Assembly (NCBI GenBank): GCA_021234155.1
Contig: JAJEKV010000036.1
Span: 5,090,209-5,154,208 of the forward strand
Length of the DNA stretch: 64,000 nucleotides
Direction: 5' to 3'
Source of the DNA: Isoetes taiwanensis
Taxonomy: Eukaryota; Streptophyta; Lycopodiopsida; Isoetales; Isoetaceae
The notes below the pieces were generated by a model. It was not told the origin of the DNA, searched no databases, and saw only the letters and a list, made by a program, of their open reading frames with translations. Within the stretch, counting starts at the first letter, position 1, and every line of letters begins with the position of its first letter. A program made the position numbers and the translations under genes. Shown here piece after piece: positions 1 to 12,449 of the stretch.

Positions 1-76
1 AAGATGTGCCCTTTTTTGAGTTTGATCCTTGTTTGCCGACCCAAACACCGATCGGTCGATAGTAAGTAAGGAAGAT

Positions 77-250
77 TCGAAAGCATTAGTTTGAATGAAG
101 CATGCCCATTTTGTTACGCATGCATCACCGACATTGATGAGATGTTTCCTTGCCAATCATTATTGTCGAAAGTGAAAAAATGCATATCATGTGGCATGTT
201 GTGTAGCACATTTCGTAGCATCTTTCCACGCCATTATTTTCTAAAATGAA
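77..250 (+). other. Cysteine-rich coding-like stretch, unidentified
   Basis: One frame stays open for about 58 codons and carries the spaced cysteine pattern CPFCYACI...FPC...KKCISCGMLC, which looks like a zinc-binding module rather than random translation. There is no clear start, and the frame ends in TGA near 250. It could be an early exon of the phosphatase-like pseudogene that follows, but no splice site ties them together. I do not recognise the family, and a chance ORF remains possible. Confidence 0.2.
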
Positions 251-439
251 TGTATCCGGACAATGTTTTGGTTTGTAAAATGCTTTACATTATGTTGTTA
301 TACAAATTGTGGACATAACATGTCAAAATCATGGTCGCTTTTTCTTGGATTAAAGGGGTCCGAGAAGTCCAAGATTAGCATAACACTAGATTCGCATGGT
401 TGGTTTGTATTCATTTTATTTTAGCTCACACTAGGTACT

Positions 440-825
440 TAATGAATGCTACTTGTGAAAACAGAGAAATTGACCATGAAAGATGTCACCTCCACCCCAA
501 AGATCCTCAGATCATATCCCAAGGAACAGAAACTTTTGCCGAGACGATTGAGCACAACATTAACAATTGGGAATGGTGTGATGGACAATGTTTCTTACAA
601 ACAGCAGAAGGACAATGATGGTAACAAAAGTTCTTAATATTTTTCAATATGCTGGATTTATTGCAGAAAAACATGACCATTTGTATTTTATTATACATCG
701 ACAACACAGATAGTCAAGGGCAATCAGCAACTGATTTGGAATTTCACGATAAGTACAAAAACCTGATATCCATTGAAGAGAATCAACGAAACACTGCAGT
801 CTTGATTCCACCAGGTAAGCATATG
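440..825 (+). pseudogene. Possible upstream exons of the FCP1-like gene
   Basis: Two coding-like pieces lie before the phosphatase domain. The first, about 446-620, is a Lys/Arg-rich stretch ending next to a GTAACA donor-like site. The second, about 690-815, contains LEFHDKYKNLISIEENQRNT and ends in a GTAAGC donor-like site. Between them the sequence is AT-rich like an intron. The spacing fits a multi-exon N-terminal region for the gene at 1253-2257. Assignment rests on position and splice-like ends only, because the amino-acid sequence itself is not recognised. Confidence 0.25.
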
Positions 826-1252
826 TAAGTTTGCTAGGGTATTCCTTTGACGTATTCGTGACAAAAAATGTTAAGTTGTTTGATAAGTTGTTTGGTTAAA
901 CTCTAGTCGTAGGGTCCTATTGCAAGAACTGCATACAGGATACAACTTCTTGCAAAGATAAGTGGTTTGACTACTACGTGTTTGTTTATGTACGACATGT
1001 TGGTTATTGTCACATCGATAATAGCACTACCGATTTAATAGTTGTTTACACTTCTAAGCTTTTGCAATCCATGTAGTGTCTAAGGGCCCACAAACGTAAG
1101 ACTCAAATGAGAAACATGCCGCGGCACAATCGCCTCATCCCCTTTTGAAAGAAACATGATGTGCGCAAATTCATCTAACAATGGAAAGACTTTTGCATGT
1201 CAATCAAAAATTAGCTAACTCCATTAGGCCGTGTATTGTTTAACTTTTTGCA

Positions 1253-2257
1253 TTGTATAGTAATGACAAAATGACGATTAATAAGATATATCGGTTATCT
1301 ATAGGAGATGAGAGGGTAGCTGCTGCAGCAAAAAATGACAATCTCGGGGAAGCCCGTGGCAGCCTTCGTACTCCATCATGCAGCCCGATCTTGAAGGCAA
1401 AAAACGGAACATCTTATCCGTCCAAACCGAAGGATCCATTTCACCTGGTAATTTCTTTTCCTTTAGATTGATTTTAAATTTGTCTGTTTAAATATATGCT
1501 GAGAGGTACATTTGATTATAGGAAATACAATAAGTTTAGCAACGAGGAAAAGTAAACCGGGGCAGGCATTTGGTAGTCCTTCCATGTCCCCATGTACTAA
1601 AAGGATCAAATCACATAAAAAGCTTCTTGTTTTTGAGCTTGATGGTGTCTTATTGAAGCTATTTGAGAACACGGAACCATTGCCCAAATTGTGGTCATGG
1701 ATCTGGCAGTAACTAAAGCACCTTAATCATACAAAGTTAGCTGTTTTAAGGCCCTAGGGCAAGGGATCTTCTAGATTGGTGCATGGAGCATTTTGAGATT
1801 GTCGCTTGAAAAGATTGAGCAAAGATCACACACCAATCTCATTATGAATCAAATGTTTCAACAAGTCACAAAACGTAAATTACAATTTACTTGGTCTTCG
1901 TGAAAGTGCACAAATACATCATTCAAGATTGACAGTAAAAACCTCTTATGTTGAAGGAGCCGGAGCAAGGTTTATCACGAATCAAAGGGAGTGTGGACCT
2001 AAAAGAATACATTGTTAATAGATGATATGTTGTACCATGGTTTCAAAACAGCCCGCATTCAATGGTATGTCCAATACTTATCAACCATCTCTCGAATAGA
2101 TGGTGACTTCCTCTATGAACATTTGAAACCTTGGTTAGAAGGACTGTTAGAAGCTGAAAGTGTGGAAGTCTATGCCAAAACGAATCCATTGACCAACTTT
2201 CTAGACAAGGTTTCTAAAAGAGCAGTGGAGATTCTCAAGAAATATCGGTATCATTGA
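1253..2257 (+). pseudogene. Decayed FCP1/NIF-like HAD phosphatase
   Basis: Related to the FCP1-homology (NIF, PF03031) HAD phosphatases. One exon ends at 1447 before GTAATT; the next begins at 1522 after TTATAG. It opens the domain with HKKLLVFELDGVLL, the family's LLVLDLxGLL strand, but the nucleophile aspartate is Glu. Further pieces follow in shifting frames: DLLDWCMEHFEIVA near 1765, KLQFTWSS-stop-KCTNT near 1880-1910, then an open piece at 2012-2257 with LLIDDMLYHG (family LLVDDSPYKA) and WLEGLLEAESVEVYAKTNP (family YLEGLAxAxxVQEYVxxNxF). At least two stops and a frameshift break it. Introns are retained, so this is a decayed gene rather than a retrocopy. Confidence 0.65.
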
Positions 2258-2910
2258 CATTGATTGAATCGAAGACTATAAAAGTCCGATGTTCTTCTAT
2301 ATGTTGTGCCATTCGTACACTAATTATTTTATGTTAGTTCATTATGTACACAACAGATGATGCTGGTGATGGTAGTAATACATCAGAAAGCATGGCGCTT
2401 CCGAACAGACATGTAATGCCTCGCAAAAAACATTTCCATTTGTATGTTAATCATGCTTTGAAGAAGGTTTGCATCAAAATAGAACAATATATCATTTCAA
2501 TACTTTACAATACACAGGTACCCAAATATCTGCTTTTGGTATTCAAGTATTTGCCTTTGATAGACCTCATTATTCAAACATTGCAGTGTCTTAACAAGGC
2601 GATCAAGTTGTATTTCAATGTGTTGAGCAAATGTTGATAGAGATAAACATGTGCAACCTAGTGTGAGTAAATAAACGCTGCGTAAAAAAAGTGATGCGTG
2701 AAAAAAAGTTGAAACCGAGGCCTCTCGCATAAAGCTCGCAGCAGAGCTTCTTCAGCCATCCACTTTAGCCAGTCAGAATGTTCATGGATATTGCTGGATG
2801 TTTTTCAATTGGGTTGGATGTTGATCCGATTCTGAAGGTGCTGAATATTTTTTTGAAGTTCAAGAGCATATGGAGTTGAGGATCCACTTTCCCAGCTCCC
2901 TTCACCATTT
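2258..2910. other. No supported gene
   Basis: AT-rich sequence. A 97-codon open frame at 2344-2637 starts with ATG but has no recognisable domain and ends in hydrophobic low-complexity sequence; I treat it as chance. It may contain the decayed 3' end of the phosphatase gene. Confidence 0.4.
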
Positions 2911-3248
2911 GCTACATCCATTTCATTGTCTTTCAACAACGAACCGTGGAAAGAAACTAGCAATATGCTACATCCATTCCATTGTTATTCAACAACAACT
3001 GAAACTATGGAAAACAAACTAGCAATTTGCAATATCCATTTCATTGTTTTCAACATCTGAAACCATGGAAAGAAACTAGCAATTTGGTATATCCATTTCA
3101 ACATATTATGGAAAAGAAAATAGTAATTTTCTAGATCCATTTCATTGTCTTTCAACATCTGAAACCAAGGAAAAGAAACTAGCAATTTGATACATCTATA
3201 TCATTGTTTTTCAACATCTGCAAGTATGGAAAAGGAATTAGCAGTTTG
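2911..3248 (+). repeat. Tandem repeat, about six copies of a 47-62 bp unit
   Basis: The unit reads roughly GCTACATCCATTTCATTG, then TTCAACATCTGAAACCATGG, then AAAGAAACTAGCAATTT. Copies begin near 2911, 2967, 3029, 3086, 3131 and 3189; the copy beginning near 3086 is shortened internally. The copies have diverged by substitutions and small indels, so the array is not recent. No coding frame survives across all units. Confidence 0.85.
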
Positions 3249-3615
3249 AGAAACACAATGTTCCTTTACTTAGTAAAGATCCTTCAGTTTGTTGCAAAGA
3301 TCCGTGTTGTTGAGTTGCTGCGATATGGACAGTGGCGTTTCCATGGTAGCAAACACCATCACGATTCACATTGTGAACTTCGCTGCCATTATATAATTGC
3401 AATACAATTGTCTTCTATATCCCAGGGTCTCTAAGAGAACAACGTGAGTATATCATTTCATTGCATCAAAGGGCGGCATTGATCTGTTACAGGTTGTGCA
3501 TAGATCACGTGAGCACAACTTATAACAGTTCGTGGTAAATCCAACAAGTATATTAATGACTGCCACCAATATTGCAATGAAAGTTTAATAAAATCAAAGT
3601 CATGACGTCATGTAG

Positions 3616-3985
3616 ATCGTTTGCCTTCAGCAAATTTACATGCATTAAGAATAATGGCATATGTGATAACGCCCGCATGACGCCTTGGCATTGCATGATC
3701 TGAAATAGTTCCATGGCTTCTCCGCTCTATTGTTCTCGCATACATGCCGAAGCTAAAGTAGAGCTAAGCTATAGTCATGACTTCTACATCATGACATGAC
3801 GTTCCAAATCTAGCATACATGTCTACAAGGCCAGAGTCTACATCCGAAAAATCAAATGCCTCATTCAAAAGGAAACTGTAAAATCGTTTGCCTTCAACAA
3901 ATTTACATGCATTAAGAATAATGGCATATGTGACAACATCTGGCATGACGCCTTGGCATTGCATGATCTGAAATAGTTCCATGGC
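3616..3985. repeat. Direct duplication of a PPR fragment (about 103 bp, 267 bp apart)
   Basis: The segment 3616-3717 recurs at 3883-3985 with only a few differences, mostly in a short block (CGCCCGCATG against CATCTGGCATG). Both copies encode, on the minus strand, the same end of a pentatricopeptide unit, so the duplication postdates capture or decay of the PPR gene. Confidence 0.85.
3764..3985 (-). pseudogene. Pentatricopeptide repeat (PPR) protein fragment
   Basis: The minus strand encodes MELFQIMQCQGVMPDVVTYA followed by IILNACKFVEGKRFYSFLL and SGLVDMYARFG. This is the consensus layout of consecutive plant PPR motifs: F..M...G..P..VTY..IL.AC, then an S/L-type motif with LVDMYA..G. PPR proteins bind organellar RNA, and complete ones usually have ten or more motifs; here about two remain, with no start context or transit peptide. 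It is a relic of an organelle RNA-processing gene. A shorter copy lies next to it at 3616-3717. Confidence 0.75.
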
Positions 3986-4234
3986 AAAAGTAAAAGCAAA
4001 TATGAGAGTATTTAATTAGAGGAACTATGAGGATTAAGAGTATTTATCCCCGCTTGAGCAATTTGAACAATTATGAGAAATGCAATGATCTGAACAATCA
4101 TTTATCTGAGTCAATACTTTAAATTCAGCGAGCTGGTTTGTGACCTGCAACAACAGAAAGATATCAATGGAAATTCTGTTCTAAAACAGTAATGTTACAT
4201 TCAAATAACAATTACAAAGTATACCTTCAGAATG

Positions 4235-7200
4235 TTATTCTTCATCATCTGATAATACATCTGGAAGATTGTCTAGAATCTTCTCACTATCAGCTTCTCT
4301 AAGTGTGTATACAATCTTGCCCTTCACTTTCGTTTTTTTGCTTGGCATGTCCACTTTAATTGCACAAATTTGGGTTGCATAAACTATCGCCTTTGGCTCA
4401 TTTGAGCATAAAACATAGCTTGTACGTGATCTTGGTGCCTTTTTAAAATAAGTACCTTCAAGAAGTTCCTCTCCTGCATAAAATGTTTGTCCATTCGCCT
4501 CAAAGTCTTCCTCCACAACATACTTAGTCCTTGTGCATAGTACCATCCAAAATAGTGCACCCTCGTCATTATCCTTTGGAGCTACCACAGCAAACGTATC
4601 ACCTACTATTACTGCATCACTCAACATGGCTGACCCTGAGGAGAAAATTGTTCTTTTGGATTTGCGTTGCTCAAATTCATCAGCTAGAACGTTGCTCGGT
4701 TCAATAACTACAAGCTTCCAATCATCTACATACTCTTTGTTCATACATTTACCCCATTGAGCATCAAGGCAATTTGCACAAAAGCACGATAAATGTCTTA
4801 CTTGCAGTTGGGTAGGACATTCTGGATTGAATGCATGAACAGAATGGATGTTTCGTGTGTCCTCCACTGTCTCTGCTGCCCAAAGGTTGTTTCTATTCAC
4901 ATCCACCACTTCCCAAAACCATCTTCGTACCGGCTTCTTATTCACACAAGATGATGGAGCAACAGATGAGAATCTCTCCCTAGCTATCTTCACGATATCT
5001 GCTGCACGTTCTATTTTCAGATCCTGCAATCTCTTCATCAATTCCCTCAACCATCTCTTCAATTTCGCAGCTTTTCCATCATGCTCCCTTTCCCATGGTT
5101 GGAGCAAAAAAAGTTCCACATCATTTGCATCCAGTGGCTTGTGCATACCTTCCGACAAAGTAAAAAGGTCTTGCTGCCTTAAACTGAGACGCTGCTCCGT
5201 CGGAAAAGACCCAATGCTTATTTGGATCCATTCCTTGTTGTTGCATAAATTCATAATGCATCATAAATGCATGCTGAACAAACAAAGTATCATGCTTTGT
5301 GTCATCTGATATATAATAATGAGTATCCTTCATCACATCATTTGACACAGGATCTACAAAGTATGTAATATGCACTAAGATAGAAACTTGTTTGCTAGTC
5401 CAATATGCAGATTGAACTTGATTTTGTAGTTGGATACTAAAATTTCTCAAGAAAGTCTACAACCGACAAAAAGAGTAACGTGGAAGATTTTCCAAACAAT
5501 TACGTAAATTGTTTGGCCACTTATGCCCGAAACTATGCAAAGAAACTTAGCCAACCTATCAATCAACTTGTGTACTAAAGCTCATGGCTCGGTTTCTTTC
5601 CACAAACGCTTAAGTGTCTTCTTTGGTTTTCCCCACTTATCTTTTTCCGCCTTCTTCATAATCCCAAGATTCCCAACTAATAGATCCTTCGCTTGCTAAC
5701 TCTTATGACATATAGATAGTCGGGATATGCCACAATTAGTGCAAACTCCATCTATACAATCTTTTTTGTGGAATTCCTCATTCTCCTCCTTTGACAAAGA
5801 ATAGACCCGCCACAACTCTCAGAAGTTGTCTTATATTTTTTTGTCTTAGCAACACACGCTTTCTCCCACATCATGGCATACATCACATGTACAACTACAA
5901 GGATTCACATGTTCCTTTCTCAATCTATTAAAACCATCTAAAAGCATTTGCAACCAAGCACGTGATGTATGCAACAACAAGAGTTAAATTGCTTCAATTT
6001 CAATACGCACCACGGTTTTAATTTCTCAAATGCCCTTTGGCGGATTTTCACCTGCCGATATTGCTCTTTGAATTTAAGAAACATTTCGACCGATAATAAC
6101 AACAATAGTAATTAGTTTACATGCATGATGTGTGAGGCGCACAACCAAGACTAACTACAACTAGAACTGAATCTATTGCACCTAAAACTGCTAGTTAGGT
6201 CTGCTTTGATTCTACAACTACAACTATTTGGTCCGCTATAACTATTACCTAACCTCGAACCTATTAACATGTAATACTACTACCGTAATCTAGAACCGAC
6301 ACCTCAAATCGCCACAGAATCAAGACGTGCCACTAGCATCTGCAGAATTCAGCACATGCAACCGCTACTTGCAACTTCGACTACACCGCAACTATCTCTA
6401 AATCAGAAGCTTTTAGTTAGGATTGCAAGCTAAAACTATAACATTTCACACTATAACCTGTGAATTTTGACCGCAACTTGCAAATTGAGTCAAGAAATGG
6501 AACTATAACATAAATTACTACTATGATTGGGACTCCAACTTGTGGGTATAAAAGTACTCTTACCGCCTTTCACAACTACATAGCGCCTTTATCATAGGAA
6601 ATTCAAAGCAAACACCATTCATCAAACACATATTTTGAGTTGAATCTAACCAAATAAAATACATCAAATATGCTACAAAAACTTTCAAAGTATAAAGCAC
6701 AAAATAAGGCAATAACTAACCTGGGTGTCTTCTAGATAATGAGTTGCATGCTCCTCTTTAACATTCTTCTCCAACCTTTTATATTTCACATCTTTCACGT
6801 TTGGCGAGACCCTAGTATTTATGTCCCAAAAAATTCGACCAACTCGATAATATCATTTCCAATTGAATCAATCCTCTTGGACCTTCTATAAAACACCCAT
6901 CCACTTTTATTTGTGTCTATCTCCTTGTATTTATCCCTTGCAATCGCAATATTTCTTGGATGGATGCCTAAAACTTTTCCCAAGCTTCTCTTACTAAAAG
7001 TTTCATTGGTGCAACCTTGTCCAATAGACATCGCAAGTACACTCTGCTTTGTACCATCGAATCATTCCCTAGTAGAGGATTTTACCGATTGGATATTCTC
7101 TCTAATATTATCAATCAAATGGTTCTTCACCTCTATATTCTTAAATCGGGCGCCAAGAAACTCTCCAACATTCCTTTTGCTTCATGAACTCATTCGTAAT

Positions 7201-7281
7201 TTCTTTTTGCTTCACTGTCCATTTGAGAAGTTTTTTCTCACAAACAAGAGCACTAAACTAGCTACAATTTTATTCTTTTGA
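4235..7281 (-). mobile_element. Degenerate DDE-type transposase gene, unclassified family
   Basis: Read on the minus strand from about 7281. Order of pieces: a basic N-terminal stretch ending EEHATHYLEDTQ before a GTTAGT donor-like site near 6719; a Cys-rich part near 6060-5700 with FEKLKPW, NSCCCIHH, NPCSCTCDVCHD and DCIDGVCTNCGISR; then an open frame 5450-5121 with YISDDTKHD and HWVFSDGAASQFKAARPFYF; and, one frame over, 5254-4235 with EREHDGKAAKLKRW. I read SDGxxSQFK and the later xHDG..A.LKR as parts of an RNase-H-fold DDE catalytic core seen in cut-and-paste transposases. The 339-codon C-terminal frame continues with a Cys pair cluster and a beta-rich region somewhat like a BAH domain. 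Several frameshifts and stops show it is dead. I found no terminal inverted repeats. Confidence 0.6.
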
Positions 7282-7440
7282 ATTTTACTGGCTGATACCA
7301 GTAGAACACTCTTGCATAATAGCTATCTTCTCCTCTTTTTTGACGCTTTTCTCGCCTTCTCTTTTTCAAAGTTTTTGTTTCGCTTGTCCTCTTTCTTTTC
7401 CTTCTGGAATTGTCTGCTGTATCTTCCATCACTAGCTATA
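7282..7440 (-). other. Lys/Arg-rich N-terminal extension candidate
   Basis: On the minus strand one frame encodes a dense run of Lys, Arg and Glu (FQKEKKEDKRNKNFEKEKAR) ending in KKRRR and a stop. It lies just upstream of the transposase remnant and could be its nuclear-targeting or coiled N-terminus, or simply purine-rich low-complexity DNA. Confidence 0.25.
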
Positions 7441-9374
7441 TTTATCAAAGAATAGAGAAGCAATGGAGGCTTACCGATACCGGCCTAAAACCAGATTTCA
7501 AAAATCAAGTGGCAATTCCTCAAAGATAGAAAAACAACATGGCTTCTTCTCAAACTACACATACCGGTGGATGCAAATTGGATCCCCGATACAAAGAGAA
7601 GAAAGCAAAATATGAAGAAAGCAAAAGAGAAGAAAACAAACGGAAGAATTTTTGAAAAAAATAAGAAGTAAAATTTGGCCTTTTGATTTCGTAAAGCCAT
7701 CAATTTACATAGAAAATCATATATAGTGCATTACGGTTGCTAGCATACCTGTTTTAGAGATAATCACGCATTTCTTCCGAGAGACCTGAATGAGCAACTC
7801 GATTTCATGTGGTTCTCCTCCATTTTTTCACATTGCTCTTTGCCGTAGATAGGAAATTAGCATTAAGTAAAATTTTGAATTCCTATCTCGTGAGTTGTTA
7901 GACCATTAATGCCAAGAAAATAGTGGTAACAAACAATATTTTAAAAGCTAGCACACTGACTACTTTTGTGACTACTTTTGGGGGGACAGGGAGGACAGCT
8001 GACTTGAGACACTATATCATGCTCCCCCCCATGAGAAAGGGGTCTAAAGGAGTCTAAAGGCGTTGAAGAAGGTCTTTTGGTCGCAGCTGAATGATGGAAC
8101 TGAATTCTTGTTGAAATACTATCTATCTATCTATTCTAGAATTAGATGTGGTTATGATAGATATCTTGTAGCCCTAAGGTTATGTGGACATGGGAATCTG
8201 TAACATCATTCATCTGAGCAAATAAAAAAATGCACGCACGTGTTACAATGACACCAATCTGGCAATAGATGCATGTAATTTGGATAAAAAATTCACACAG
8301 TGAAAATGATCAATCTTTATAACATAAGCAGCGCAATACATTGTAGAGTACCCCATAGATTATACTACCAAATTAGGATCTACAACTTTGACAGCACAAT
8401 AATTACCTCTACTCGGTCCAGTTTCAAGAGCAGTTGAAGTACCTCTTCTTCAGTTAGGTGAGAAACGAAAGCATTGTTTGAGATAATAAGGCTTAGGAGC
8501 CAGATTTGGAGACGGTTAGGCCAATCTTGCAGCAGCCAGCCATGTAGACGTTGAAAAATCCTGCAACAAATTGACTCCACAATGAAATCCATTTAAAGAA
8601 TCTGCCAAGTGAAAGCATACAGATCTTAGAAAAGTTTAGAAAGAAAAAATAGATGCATCCAGCAAATAAAAACTTATTGTGTATCTTTATCTTCATCTTT
8701 CTTGGATTTAAGCATAACAGCTTGCGCCTAAAGTATTGCTTTTCTTTCCAACAATGAAATTGTAAACCCAAACTTATAACATTTATGTGCAGCCAAATAA
8801 CATCATCCTGCTCATGCCTAGGATAATCACAGACACCTTTAATATTCTACTTAGTATCAACAATCAAGATGGATCTATATTATTGTATTTACATAATGAG
8901 AAAGGTTGGAAAAGCAAGAAGTAGAGAAAAGGTTGCAACCCTTTCCATCGTGATCCCATGATAGAAGTAAACTAAGTAATTGGTTGGATTAATTGTTCAG
9001 CCCTCATACTGAAATAACAAAGGTCTCGTGCATGCATGTCATGTAGAGAAGGATCACATCCAAATAAAATTTATAGTCTAGTAGAAAGCATCAAGCCAGA
9101 GGATCAATGAGTGATCAATCTTGTGAAGCAAGCTACAGCATTTTCGTGACAATTTGAAAAGAACCTAATCCACCCATAAGAGATGTTTTCTCAAAGCATG
9201 ATAATCTGAAAAGAAGCTAATCCGGCCATAAAAGATGATTTCTCAAAGCCAAAAGGTAGTCCAAGATGAGGAAATGGATAACCATCGGAAGCGACCCATT
9301 TTGTAAAATGTAAACAAAACAAATAAATCAGAGAAATATATCACCTCGGATAAATCCCCTGCAGTATCCAGATA
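7441..9374. other. No supported gene; weak exon candidate
   Basis: AT-rich. On the minus strand near 8592-8405 an open stretch contains FVSHLTEEEVLQLLLKLDRVE followed directly by GTAATT, which resembles an exon with a donor site. I do not recognise the protein. The rest shows only AT-rich filler. Confidence 0.3.
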
Positions 9375-9508
9375 ATCTCACCTACTTGAAAAGCAGGAAA
9401 TTTGACAAAGTATTCGTCCAGATTTCTTCCTACTTTGGAGGATCTCACCTACTTGAAAAGCAGGAAATTTGACAAAGTATTCGTCCAGATTTCTTCCTAC
9501 TTTGGAGG
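9375..9508 (+). repeat. Perfect 67-bp tandem duplication
   Basis: The 67 bases at 9375-9441 are repeated without a single difference at 9442-9508. Perfect identity points to a recent duplication, or to an assembly artefact. It is not inside a recognised gene. Confidence 0.9.
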
Positions 9509-12449
9509 TTATACGAAGCACCATCAGTAGAGCAATGTTTTGCATCCTGAAAGTGCAAGCATGCAGTACATATTTCATAAAGACTACAAATACAAAACAT
9601 CATACTGTGATCAAGTACATACGGATCGTTTACAATACAACAAACCCTTGAATCCATCCCTAAACCATCTGCACACTTATTCGACAAACGTGGCTTCCAT
9701 GCCGTGCTATTTATCCGCAAAAAATTGGCGATAGCTGCCTCCAGAATCCAAATTCTCAAGCGCATGCCCGATATTTAGAACTTCGGGAATGTTTTCAGCC
9801 AACGGAAACCTAGAAAATCATAGGAAATGAGTTAAAAAAAAAATTCAAAAAAGTTTTGGTCAAACACGAAATTTCAAATTAACAAGGTTGATAATATGTT
9901 TTGGTTACCATTGTAATAATTTTGGTTTTAAAAGTTATCTAATTCTTAACTAGATTACTTAACTAGTAATGTGAACAAAGGTTTACCCCAAGGGCAATCC
10001 AAGAAGCATTAGAGAATGATTAAGCAAACATACCAAACAAATTTGAAGTGTATGCCATTCATATTCTAGACTTCCATTTGATAGCATCTCTAGATACATT
10101 CCATTGACTCATCAATCCACTACCAATTTCGATTCTAAATTAGGTGTGCATATGTAGCAACAATCCAGAAGCGACATTCAAAAGAGTCTCACTATTTCCA
10201 ATTTTGTTGTATTCGAGCTTGAAGATCAAGATTGCAAGGGAATATCCTTGGGAGCTCTTAAGCGTCCAACCAGAGCCGAGATTTCCATATAAGTTTTGGT
10301 TATAACCGAGCTAACATGTTCAGTCATCACAATTAGCTAGACATTTCACTAGGCCATCACCTTAAAGGAAAAGAGGACATATGAAGGGATCCAAGAACGA
10401 CGTTGATCAGATATTGATGCTTATGGCTAAGATATTCAAGTTTGAGTTATCTTTAATAGGGTTTCTACTTGATTTTGTCATCAGCGGTCTGGCAAAGGGG
10501 AACTTACCTCAGGGCACAAAAGGACATCTCCATTTATTTGACAATGGATTGAATCATGAATCTAGAAGAAAATATGCCTTAGTTAGAGCCACATGAAGTC
10601 TTGGACTTTATCGCAATCTCATCTATCATGTGAACACTTGGAGGAGCATCTTCTCGAGTCTCTTATCGAGGAGAATACTTAGCTTCGAATTATTCAAACT
10701 GTTGTATTATGTATCTGAAAGCCTATGATTAAGCAGTTAAGTGATCTGATTAATCTACGTAAACCTCATATTTAATATCCTATGTGGTGACTAAAAATGT
10801 GGTGACTAGAAAGGGAGAGCAGAAGCCGGAGATTCAAGCAACAAGACAACGCAATGCAAAGGAAATGTGTGTTCATGGAATCAGGCTTTAATGTCCACAA
10901 GCTACAGAAGCCTGCAACTGTCACTGGTCAGTTTTACCTTTTTCTTTCAAAGATATGTAGCATAATTTATGCATTCACTTGACGCCTTATAATTATTGCA
11001 GAGATGTACATATGGTTTTGGAATATGGCCAATGAAGAAACATATCCATCATCATTTCTGGTAGATGATTTGCCATAGAATAATGCAGAGAAGAAAGTTT
11101 TATTGCCTATAGCCAAACAACTTGCAAGATGCAGATCTTATGCGATCTAATATGGATCTCATATGAGCTATCATAAAATGGAAAAAGCTGGCACTGACGC
11201 CTCATTCTATGTCTTTGCAGTGCAAATGTGAATTGTTACTTGAAGCTGTTATGATTATGTTTGCAAGTATTGTTTTTCTAAGTTTTCAACCATATACATG
11301 TTGGACATGTATCTATACAAAGTTTATTTGAAAACAAAATAACAGCTTGAATTTTGCCTTTTGTTGTATGGTGAATTTTAGTTAGTTTGTTGTTGTAATT
11401 CTTTGTTTGACTTGACTAATTACGTATCTTGTATTTGGAGTTGGCTTTGGATGCGGGTATAGCATACGTGCTTTAATATATTCTTCTTTTTATTAAGTAA
11501 ATTGTCACTTGAATATCTAGAAAATAAACAAGAGATCATATACAAAGGTGGTGTTGGATGAAACATCACTCAACATTGCCATCCTAAGGGAAAACTCCAT
11601 GTTTCTTTATGCATGAACTTGAGGTAGGTGTTTGGAATTTTCTACTATTGCTACATGAACTTGAGTTAGGCATTTGGAATTTTCAACTATTGCTATTAAT
11701 TACTTATCTTTCCATTCTCCTTAGTCTTACCACTGGTCTTATCATTAAGGTAAAACGTTATGTAAATTCTTATTGGTATCATGAACAAACTAGTCTTGAT
11801 TTGGTGGTTTCATGGGAAGCAAATGTCATGAATGTAACGAAATTAAACTTGAAAAAGGGGTGTTTTCTGATGATGTGGCTGTACCATTGTCTAGGCAAAG
11901 CTCAATGAACCAACCATTGTCTATGCAAAGCTCAGTGAACTATTTCCAAAGTCGTGAGTTCAATTCAACGGACAGTAAAGTGTTCACCTTCTCATAGAGA
12001 GGTTTCTATGTGCATAGATTGCTTATAGCCTTGCCTTATGTATTGGCTATGAGATATTGCCTATTCATCTAATATGCAGTAAGAAGACATTAAAAAGTGG
12101 GAGTTGCATACAACACTGCTTTGAAAGACCAATATGATACCATGCATTAAGACCAATATGATACCATGCATTAAGATTAAGTGTGAACAAAGGCAAGACA
12201 TCGTGTTTCCAAAGTGAATCTACGGAGTTATCATTTACGGGTTATAAACTTCTGCCCAACAACGTTGGGCCTTTTATTACTAATTACATATAACTTATAA
12301 CTTAGGGGACACAACCGTACTACATAGTGTAGGTAGATAGGTGCGATATACAACAGTACGTTTATTATTGGCATGGCCTTGGATTGGTTTGCTTATTTAC
12401 CAGTGAGGTTTGGCGCGAAAAGGAGAACAAAAGGTGAGCTCGTCAAAGT
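9509..12449. other. No supported gene; scattered exon-like pieces
   Basis: Mostly AT-rich. Short exon-like bits occur at about 10866-10930 (FMESGFNVHKLQKPA) and 11001-11150 (MYIWFWNMANEETYPSSFLV), the latter after a TTGCAG acceptor-like site, but they hold stops and are not recognised. A 14-codon phrase is duplicated at 11609-11690, and GACCAATATGATACCATGCA is duplicated near 12130-12170. Confidence 0.35.
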
